Source: Ignavibacteria bacterium
GTDB taxonomy: Bacteria; Bacteroidota; Ignavibacteria; Ignavibacteriales; Ignavibacteriaceae
Length of the DNA: 11,741 bases
Assembly (NCBI GenBank): GCA_030648225.1
Contig: JAUSIA010000179.1
Location: 1-11,741 of the forward strand
Direction: 5' to 3'
The position numbers and the translations under genes were made by a program. Below are positions 5,793 through 11,741 of the stretch, in pieces. Position 1 is the stretch's first letter. The number at the start of each line of letters is the position of its first letter. Under the pieces are notes generated by a model, which made no database searches, was not told where the DNA came from, and saw nothing but the letters and a program-made list of their open reading frames with translations.

Positions 5793-6692
5793 TTAAACAT
5801 TTTCTCCGCCGCAGCTTGCACTCTGTGCATTCTTTTCAATTTGGATTGTTGAATGCTCAATCCCAAATCTATCGTGAAGCTGAGAACAAATCTTTCCTAA
5901 GAATTTATCATCCTTCTGTTCATCAGGAATTACGAGATGAACTGTTAATGAAGTTTCTGTAGTGCTCATTGCCCAGATATGCAGATCGTGTACTTCTTTG
6001 ACTCCATCCAAGGCATTTAAATAATTTTTTACCTCTTCAAATTGAATACCTTTTGGTACTGCATCCATTGAAAGATGAAATGAATCTTTAAGCAATCCCC
6101 AGGTACCCACTGTAATTACTATTACGATAACCAAACTAATAATAGGATCGAGTAAATAAAACACTGTAAGATTAATTAAAAATCCTGCTGCAACAACTCC
6201 AAGTGAAACTCCTGCATCTGCAGCCATATGAAGAAAAGCGCCTTTAATATTTATGTCCGTCTCTCTCCCCTTCATAAAAAGCAATGCAGTTAAAGTATTG
6301 ATTACAACACCAACCCCTGCAACTATCATCATAGTTGTGCCTCCGATTGGTTCCGGCTCAATAATTTTCCGGATTGATTCAATTGTAATAGCTCCGACTG
6401 CAATTAAAAGAATGATTGCATTGAAAAGTGCTGCTAAGATAGTTGACTTTCTTAAGCCGTAAGTTCTATTACTTGTAGTGGCTCTTCGCGCTAAATAAGT
6501 CGCTCCCCAGGCGAGCAGTAATCCTAAAACGTCGCTTAAATTATGTCCCGCATCAGCCACTAATGCCATTGAATTAACAATTAACCCATAAGTAACTTCA
6601 ACCACAATATAGATTACATTTAAAACAATACCGAAAGCGAATGCTTTATTATAATTTTTAGGTACAGATAAATGATTATGCTTGTGCGACAT
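5793..6692 (-). CDS. CDF family zinc/cadmium efflux transporter (CzcD/ZitB-like)
   Basis: This is a 299-residue cation diffusion facilitator. Six membrane segments are followed by a cytoplasmic domain (about 212-287). The transport site has the HD-HD pattern of zinc exporters: H50-x3-D54 in segment 2 (DAGHNLSD) and H155-x3-D159 in segment 5 (HMAADAG). H236 and H238 (HDLHIW) are typical metal ligands of the C-terminal domain. A His-rich start (MSHKHNH) and a Cys near the end (SCGGE) may add metal binding. I start at ATG 6692; an upstream TTG would add only MDFT. It proton-couples export of Zn2+ or Cd2+ across the inner membrane and is the last gene of the metal operon, 18 bases after the NicO-like gene. 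Confidence 0.92.
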   Translation of the reverse strand: MSHKHNHLSVPKNYNKAFAFGIVLNVIYIVVEVTYGLIVNSMALVADAGHNLSDVLGLLLAWGATYLARRATTSNRTYGLRKSTILAALFNAIILLIAVGAITIESIRKIIEPEPIGGTTMMIVAGVGVVINTLTALLFMKGRETDINIKGAFLHMAADAGVSLGVVAAGFLINLTVFYLLDPIISLVIVIVITVGTWGLLKDSFHLSMDAVPKGIQFEEVKNYLNALDGVKEVHDLHIWAMSTTETSLTVHLVIPDEQKDDKFLGKICSQLHDRFGIEHSTIQIEKNAQSASCGGENV

Positions 6693-6710
6693 AGTAAAAT
6701 CCAATATTAT

Positions 6711-7355
6711 TTATCTTATAAAATATCCTGCTATTCCCAAAATTATTAACAAAATTCCGGTAATTGTTTTTTCGTGATGTTCAAGGAAGTGAGATTTAAT
6801 TTTTCTTACACCTTTCATTCCAAGCCAAACAAGTAGAAGCATTCCCGCAATTGTAATAATTGTATAAATTACAGAAACGGCGATAATTCCTTCCCAGCCG
6901 AGCTTACTTGCAACAAAAAAGTATGCTTCAATTTCCAGGCAAGGAGAAAAAAACATTGAAATTGTTAAAGCAATAATTATTGCAGCAGTAGTTTTCTTTT
7001 TTATATCAGCAAATTGAATATCATGGTGATGATGTCTGTTATCCTTAATGCTCAGAAAAAGATAAATAATTCCAAGCAATATCAGTAAGCTTGGCGCTAT
7101 TACTCCAACTATAAATGAATAAGAGCCGGATAATTTGTAGCCTAAAAATCCTACTATGATTCCGATAATTATTGTGCTAAGTGTATGCGAGAAACCGGCA
7201 ATTGCAGTGACACCCATCGTTAATTTTTCATTCCATTTCTCTGCTTTTGAAAGAGCAACCAATGGGATCCAATGGTTTGGTATTGATGCGTGAACTATGC
7301 TTAGTAAAAATGCACCTAATATTATTTGTGATAAGCCAGTCATTTTACTATCCAT
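6711..7355 (-). CDS. NicO/LysE-like membrane protein, probable metal transporter
   Basis: The 214-residue protein has six predicted membrane segments (about 8-30, 47-72, 80-103, 123-148, 156-180 and 197-213). Segment 1 carries VHASIPNHWIP (H22, H28), which resembles the HAxxPGH signature of NicO/RcnA nickel-cobalt exporters. Segment 2 has GFSHTLS (H57). A histidine cluster HHHHD (108-112) lies in the central loop, and FSPCLEIEAYF (C139, E141, E143) could line a metal path. Homologues are usually annotated only as membrane or exporter proteins, so the substrate is inferred from the histidines and the neighbours. The ATG at 7355 overlaps the osmC-like gene by 8 bases; an ATG four codons on (7343) is equally possible. 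Confidence 0.7.
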   Translation of the reverse strand: MDSKMTGLSQIILGAFLLSIVHASIPNHWIPLVALSKAEKWNEKLTMGVTAIAGFSHTLSTIIIGIIVGFLGYKLSGSYSFIVGVIAPSLLILLGIIYLFLSIKDNRHHHHDIQFADIKKKTTAAIIIALTISMFFSPCLEIEAYFFVASKLGWEGIIAVSVIYTIITIAGMLLLVWLGMKGVRKIKSHFLEHHEKTITGILLIILGIAGYFIR

Positions 7356-7881
7356 TAGTTATTTCTAAAGATGGGACTAATTTAACCGGATTCCTAAGTG
7401 TAAAGACCACCGGGCATCTCTGCAAAGCTAATTCTTCGGCTTGTTTTATTTTTTCTTTGGGTTCATCGCTTACTACGATTAACTTTACTCGAACTTCTTC
7501 CATTATTGGCTCATCGCTTATGCCAAATACTTTTGAAAAATTAACATCGGCTTCTACCTTTGTAGTTAATTTTTTTAATTTGATTCCGAGCATTGCCGCC
7601 ATAGTTGCGAATGTTCCGGTATAGTAAGAAGCTAATCCATAAAAACAGTAGTGCATTGGTCCCGGCAGCGAACCGCTTCCACCCATAAATGTAGGATTAT
7701 CAACCTTGAATTCAGTTTCGCCGCCTTCAAATTTTATTTTTGATACAAATTGAGTATTGCCTTCCTCAAGTATCCATTCACCTTCAACACCTTGTATTTT
7801 TCTTGCTGCCGAAGAATCATTCTTAATTTGTGTTTCGAATGATTTAACACCTTCAATATTTACGTTATTAATTTTGTTCAT
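7348..7881 (-). CDS. OsmC family protein lacking the usual first cysteine
   Basis: The 177-residue protein has the OsmC fold pattern: an N-terminal sheet (1-65), the glycine loop NPTFMGGSGSLPGP (62-75), the central helix (76-99) and a C-terminal CPV helix end (R155-C156-P-V). OsmC/Ohr proteins reduce organic hydroperoxides with two cysteines. The second (C156) is present, but the position where the first is usually found in the central helix aligns to Tyr86 (GLASYYTG). A cysteine lies seven residues earlier (C79, HYC), so peroxidase activity is doubtful or uses a shifted pair. TAGGAG six bases before ATG 7881 supports the start. Its last 8 bases overlap the NicO-like gene, implying translational coupling. 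Confidence 0.85.
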   Translation of the reverse strand: MNKINNVNIEGVKSFETQIKNDSSAARKIQGVEGEWILEEGNTQFVSKIKFEGGETEFKVDNPTFMGGSGSLPGPMHYCFYGLASYYTGTFATMAAMLGIKLKKLTTKVEADVNFSKVFGISDEPIMEEVRVKLIVVSDEPKEKIKQAEELALQRCPVVFTLRNPVKLVPSLEITNG

Positions 7882-7931
7882 ATTTAACTCCTAAATTATT
7901 TATTTGATGTTTTGTTCTCACAGATAGTTCT

Positions 7932-8282
7932 TTATTTTATAATAGAAACTTTTGAAGCAGTAATACTATTTTCGTGCATATGTCCCAGTAACTCAACTAC
8001 TTCTGCATTAAGAATTTCTGCCGGTGCCGGTTCGTGCAGTGTAACTTTTAGCTCAATATTATTTTTATCCTTTGCATAAAAAGAAATAATATTGCCACTT
8101 TTATCTCTTTCAATACCTCTGGATTTAACAACTGAAACATTTATCTGCTGGTTAATCTCACTTCCGGCGCTGAATTTACTGAATGAACCTAATTCTTTCG
8201 TTGGGGCAAAATATGTATAATAAATCAGTACAAGCACTGCTGCCAAGATTGCCGGAAAAATTAGTTTTGATAATTTCCTCAC
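7932..8282 (-). CDS. Membrane-anchored CcmE-like OB-fold protein without heme tail
   Basis: The 116-residue protein has one N-terminal anchor (5-24) and a periplasmic beta-rich domain (about 44-114). The order INVSVVKSRG, ISFYAKDKNNIELKVTLHEPAP, AEVVELLGHMHENSITASKV follows the OB-fold of the cytochrome c maturation heme chaperone CcmE. CcmE proteins continue with a conserved tail containing the heme-binding histidine or, in relatives, CPSKY. This protein stops at SIIK just before it, so a heme-chaperone role is unlikely. It starts with GTG (8282-8280), four bases after the stop of the TPR gene, with AGGTGA as the Shine-Dalgarno overlapping that stop, so the two are translationally coupled. 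Similarity to CcmE is by eye and moderate. Confidence 0.7.
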   Translation of the reverse strand: MRKLSKLIFPAILAAVLVLIYYTYFAPTKELGSFSKFSAGSEINQQINVSVVKSRGIERDKSGNIISFYAKDKNNIELKVTLHEPAPAEILNAEVVELLGHMHENSITASKVSIIK

Positions 8283-8286
8283 TTCA

Positions 8287-9180
8287 TCACCTTTTAATTT
8301 TTTTATCTTCCTTTGGTTTCAAAAAAGTCTTGATATCAAATTCTAAAGAAACATTTGTATTCTCTCCGGCAATTGTAAACGCCTCTTCGAATTCGAACTC
8401 AGCTTTGTCTTTCTCGCCTGTCATTTTATAAAGAACACCAAGCAGATAATGACCTTCAGCTTGCGATGAGTTCTCTGTTTCATCCAGCTTAGCGTATTTC
8501 ATTGCTTTCTCATAATCATTCTTCTTAAAATATACGTCAGCAAGCAGCAGCTCCATACGATTGAACCTCAATCCGAGTGACTGCATTTCATTTATCTCTG
8601 CAAGAACACTATCATATTCTTTAAGTGACCAGAAAGCAAGGGCTTTACCTAACCGGCTTTCAGTATTAAAATAATCCCTCTTCAAAGCACACTGAAAAGC
8701 TTCAATCGCTTCGCTGAACATTTCATTCTGCAGATAAATAATTCCTAGTTGTCGAACTGAGTTTGGGCTGGTCAAGTCAATTGCCGCTGCTTTGTTAAGA
8801 TTAACAATTGCATCATCAAGCCGTCCCATTATACTGTTGAGAATGCCAAGGTTGTGGTATGCTCTTGATTTCCGGGGGTTGAACTTTACCGCTTTCTCAA
8901 AATATTGGAGTGACTTTTTCTCATCTCCCGTTTGCTGATATATCACGCCGAGGTTTGTAAGAGCATCATAATTTGTACTATCAGTTTCAAGAATCTTTTC
9001 ATAAAATTTTCGTGCACCATCTAAATAATTTGCAGCAACCTGATTTAAGAGATACTCTCCGCCATTTTCAATTGTATTATCTTTAAAGCTTTGCTCTTCA
9101 AGTTGTGCAATCAAACTCTTATTAAGAAGGATTGACAATAATAAAATAAAAACAGTCACTAATCGGAAATATTTATACAT
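8287..9180 (-). CDS. Exported tetratricopeptide-repeat protein
   Basis: The 297-residue protein has a signal peptide or anchor (1-25, ending NKSLIAQ) and about six TPR-like repeats from 50 to 275. The clearest repeats are YDALTNLGVIYQQTGDEKKS and SRAYHNLGILNSIMGRLDDA. TPRs are protein-binding scaffolds, here on the periplasmic side; no enzymatic motif is visible. I choose ATG 9180 because GGAG sits eight bases upstream and the signal peptide then begins at residue 1; a start at 9210 would place ten polar residues before it. It is coupled to the CcmE-like gene (4 bases apart). An OB-fold/TPR pairing recalls cytochrome c maturation genes, but here it sits among metal-efflux genes. Function unknown. 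Confidence 0.8.
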   Translation of the reverse strand: MYKYFRLVTVFILLLSILLNKSLIAQLEEQSFKDNTIENGGEYLLNQVAANYLDGARKFYEKILETDSTNYDALTNLGVIYQQTGDEKKSLQYFEKAVKFNPRKSRAYHNLGILNSIMGRLDDAIVNLNKAAAIDLTSPNSVRQLGIIYLQNEMFSEAIEAFQCALKRDYFNTESRLGKALAFWSLKEYDSVLAEINEMQSLGLRFNRMELLLADVYFKKNDYEKAMKYAKLDETENSSQAEGHYLLGVLYKMTGEKDKAEFEFEEAFTIAGENTNVSLEFDIKTFLKPKEDKKIKR

Positions 9181-9235
9181 TGCTTCATCTCCTTTCCATG
9201 GCTTACTCATAGATTAAAATGATTTGGCAGAACAA

Positions 9236-9577
9236 TTAGATGGCGATTTCGCCTCTTTCATTCGTTCTTATCTTCACCACATTTTCTAAATTAGTTACAA
9301 ATATTTTTCCATCACCGGGGTTGCCGGTGTGGGCTGTTCTCTGAATTGTATTTACTATTTCATCAACCAAATCATTATGCACAACAATTTCAATTTTTAC
9401 TTTTGGAACTAATTGGTGTAAACCTTCACTTATTGTTATTTCCTCATCTCTCCCTTTAAATTTACCAAATCCCTTAATCTCGGAAATTGTAATACCGGGC
9501 AAACCTTCTATTTTATGCAGCTCTGTAATAACATTATCTAATTTGAATTGCCTGATTATAGCTTTTACTTCTTTCAC
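9236..9577 (-). CDS. PII-family signal protein, metal-operon type
   Basis: The 113-residue protein fits PII length and core: MKEVKAIIRQFKLDNVITEL at the start and the B-loop T-G-N-P-G-D-G-K-I-F-V at 84-94, which binds ATP/ADP. The T-loop (about 37-57, KGFGKFKGRDEEITISEGLH) differs from GlnB/GlnK: it has no Tyr at the uridylylation position and ends in LVPKVKIEIVV. PII proteins sense energy and 2-oxoglutarate and regulate partners by T-loop contact. A described PII subgroup ('PII-NG') is encoded beside heavy-metal RND pumps, which matches this place; the partner is unknown. It starts with GTG (9577-9575), preceded by AAAGGA. It follows the zinc-ribbon gene by 27 bases. Confidence 0.88.
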   Translation of the reverse strand: MKEVKAIIRQFKLDNVITELHKIEGLPGITISEIKGFGKFKGRDEEITISEGLHQLVPKVKIEIVVHNDLVDEIVNTIQRTAHTGNPGDGKIFVTNLENVVKIRTNERGEIAI

Positions 9578-9604
9578 TTATGTTTCCTTTAAGAATATTT
9601 ATTT

Positions 9605-9811
9605 CTAATTGTTTTCTTCTAATTGCTTCGGCGGACACTTAACATCGCCGTAAGAACAGAACACACAGCATTCACCTTCTTTCGGTTTTATTATCTTCTT
9701 GCACGATTCGCATTCATAGAAATGTACACAAGCATCTGTTGGCATTTCTTCTTCCTTTTCAAAACCGCAGTAAGGGCATTTTATATTTGATTTTAGCTTT
9801 ATGTTTTTCAT
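9605..9811 (-). CDS. Small cysteine-rich zinc-ribbon protein (GDCCVFCSYG type)
   Basis: The 68-residue protein has nine cysteines: C12-P-Y-C15, C28, C34-E-S-C37, C48-C49-V-F-C52 and C59. It resembles the small proteins with the GDCCVFCSYG..CPP signature often found beside mercury or copper/zinc resistance genes; here the core is GECCVFCSYGDVKCPP (47-61). The two CxxC pairs could bind one zinc and the CC-x2-C cluster a second metal, suggesting a metal chaperone or buffer. No signal peptide is present, so it is cytoplasmic. ATG 9811 is nine bases behind the stop of the RND pump gene. Confidence 0.85.
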   Translation of the reverse strand: MKNIKLKSNIKCPYCGFEKEEEMPTDACVHFYECESCKKIIKPKEGECCVFCSYGDVKCPPKQLEENN

Positions 9812-9820
9812 AACTCTGGT

Positions 9821-11741
9821 TTAGATCTCACCCTCAGTTACCTTAATTGCAAACCACTTGTATAAAGCTGGTATAACCAATAAAGTTAAAGCAGTTGAAG
9901 TGACCAATCCGCCTATTACAACTGTTGCCAAAGGTCTTTGCACTTCGCTTCCTATTCCCGTAGCAAACAGAAGCGGTATCATTCCTAATGCTGCAGCAAG
10001 CGCGGTCATTAAAACCGGTCTTACCCTTAAACACGCTCCTTGAATTGATGCTTCATCAATACCTAAGCCCTCCATTCGTAACTGATTTAAATAGGTTACT
10101 AAAACAATTCCATTCAACAGAGCTATACCGAATAAAGCTATAAACCCTACTGAAGCCGGGACTGAAAGGTTCTGCCCGGAAATCCATAAAGCTACAATTC
10201 CGCCGACTAAAGCCAATGGTATGTTTAAGAATATCAGGAGAGAATTTTTTAGAGAGTTAAAGCTTGAAAAGAGCATAATGAAAATTATAAATAAGGTAAT
10301 CGGAACTACAACTGATAATCTTGCATTTGCTTCCTGCTGAAGTTTAAACTGACCGCCCCATGTTACAAAATACCCTGTTGGAAGTTTTACTTTGCTCTCA
10401 ATTACATTTTGTCCTTCCTTAACAAATGAACCTATGTCGCGTCCTGCTACATTACACTGTATAGTAATAAATCGCTGGTTACTCTCTCGCGTTATCTGGC
10501 GTGGACCAACTACTTCTTTAATTTCTGCTAACTGGCTTAACGGCACCTCGATACCGGATGGTGATTCAATTAATAAAGCACCGATAGAATTCATATCTTT
10601 TCTGAATTCTTCTTCAAAGCGCACATAAATATCGAATCTTTTTACATCTTCAAATATTTGCCCGGCAGTTTCACCTCCGATTGCAGTTCTAATGGCTTGC
10701 TGGACATCTTCAACGTTTATTCCGTAACGTGCTATCTCGTGACGATTAATTACAATACTTAATTGTGGAGCGCCAGATACCTGGTCAACCTGCACATCGG
10801 CGGCTCCATTAACATTTTTTATTTGAGCTGCAATTTCATCGGCTTTGTTTTTTAATACTTCAAGGTCACCTCCGAAAAGTTTAATAGCCAGTTCTGCTCT
10901 AACGCCTTCCAATAATTCATCAACCGACATTTGAATTGGCTGAGTGAAGTTTGTTAATGCACCCGGCATCTCTCCAAAATCCCACCTTATATATTCTTCA
11001 AGCTCTTGCTGTGTTGCATTATTTCTCCACTGGTCTCTCGGCTTCAGCAAAATATACATTTCAGCGCTGTTAACTGGATCTGTATGCGCTCCTATTTCGC
11101 CTCTGCCTATTCTTGTTACCACTCCGGTAACTTCCGGAACTTTCATTAATCTTCTCTCTGCAATAAGTGTAAGACGGGTACTTTCAGTAAGAGAAATTGA
11201 AGGAGCCATCGTCATTCTTAATACCAACGTTCCTTCTTGTAGAGTTGGTGTAAATTCAGAACCTAATTGTGGGAATATAAGAACACCTACAATTATTAAA
11301 ATTACTACAAGCGCAATTGCTGCTATTCTCGTATTAACAAAGAAAGTTACAACCGGCTTATAAATTTTTATCAATAATTTCATTATCCAGATTTGTTCTT
11401 CATCATTCTTTTTTTCTTCGTGTTCAGCTTTTTTCTTTTTTAAATGTTTTTTCATAAAGAAAGAAGATAAAACCGGAGCTACAAAAACTCCGAACAGTAA
11501 AGAACCAAACATTGCCAGAGCAATTGTGTAAGCAAGCGGTTTAAACGTTTTTCCTTCAACACCCTGAAGCGTAAATAACGGAAGGAAAACAATTATTATT
11601 ATCACAACAGCAAATGTAATTGGTCGGATAACTTCCTTACAAGCTCTTGCTATTATATGAATCTTTGGTTCATTCGGGTCGCTTGCACGTAAAGCCGGTC
11701 TGTATTTTCAACTACAACAATAGCACCGTCCACCATCATAC
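9821..11741 (-). CDS. czcA: CzcA/CusA-type heavy-metal RND efflux pump, C-terminal part, with apparent frameshift
   Basis: This is the last ~640 of about 1,040 residues of an inner-membrane heavy-metal RND pump, which drives metal out through a periplasmic adaptor and outer-membrane channel using protons. From the window edge the minus strand reads GMMVDGAIVVVENTDR, the TM4 motif with the proton-relay Asp. The frame then shifts and resumes as ALRASDPNEPKIHIIARACKEVIRP and runs unbroken to the stop at 9821. One base is missing at about 11695-11698. A second periplasmic domain carries QPIQMSVDELLEGVRAELAIKLFGGD, the Czc-type (Zn/Cd/Co) form; CusA's methionine-bearing segment is not seen. Five membrane segments close the protein. 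The 5' end lies outside. Pump family certain, metal inferred. Confidence 0.9.

Noticed and set aside
7247..8431. Plus-strand open frames within 7247-7624 and 8183-8431
   Set aside because: Antisense shadows of the OsmC, NicO-like, OB-fold and TPR genes, with compositions lacking family features.
9858..11363. Plus-strand and alternative-frame ORFs inside the RND pump gene
   Set aside because: They overlap an unmistakable RND pump reading frame and show no independent coding evidence.

Overview
The window is AT-rich, compact bacterial DNA. Codon use, protein families (DUF2911, a TonB-type protein with MORN-like repeats, a HEAGH membrane protein), REP-like hairpin pairs and a relic of a 23S-intervening-sequence-type four-helix-bundle gene suggest the Bacteroidota/Chlorobiota side of the tree, perhaps an Ignavibacteria-like organism. 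That placement is inference from protein flavour; no marker gene is present.

Left part (1-4767): a loosely organised accessory stretch. It starts with an inverted pair of REP-like hairpins. Two minus-strand envelope genes follow (MORN/TonB_C protein; HEAGH putative membrane metalloprotease). A divergent plus-strand secreted DUF2911 protein comes next, then a small DUF2834 membrane protein whose upstream DNA is a dead four-helix-bundle gene. A minus-strand TrhO-type rhodanese follows. The block from 3960 to 4767 is a scrapyard. It holds a fragment resembling the 3' end of a DUF2911 gene, a palindromic repeat that cuts off a vapC toxin after five codons, its orphan VapB antitoxin with a palindromic candidate operator, and a MITE-like element carrying a second REP pair.

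Right part (4768-11741): all genes are on the minus strand. In transcription order they are a CzcA/CusA-type RND efflux pump (5' end outside the window, with one apparent frameshift), a small cysteine-rich zinc-ribbon protein, a PII-like regulator with a non-canonical T-loop, an exported TPR protein, a CcmE-like OB-fold protein, an OsmC-family protein, a NicO-like membrane protein and a CDF zinc/cadmium exporter. Gaps are -8 to 55 bases, so this looks like one heavy-metal efflux operon. An EamA-type exporter follows after a 128-base gap and may be transcribed separately.

A plausible working model is that the RND pump and CDF/NicO-like carriers export divalent metal, while the zinc ribbon and PII-like protein sense or buffer metal or energy state. 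The OB-fold, TPR and OsmC proteins would be periplasmic or stress accessories. The accessory roles are inferred from neighbourhood only.
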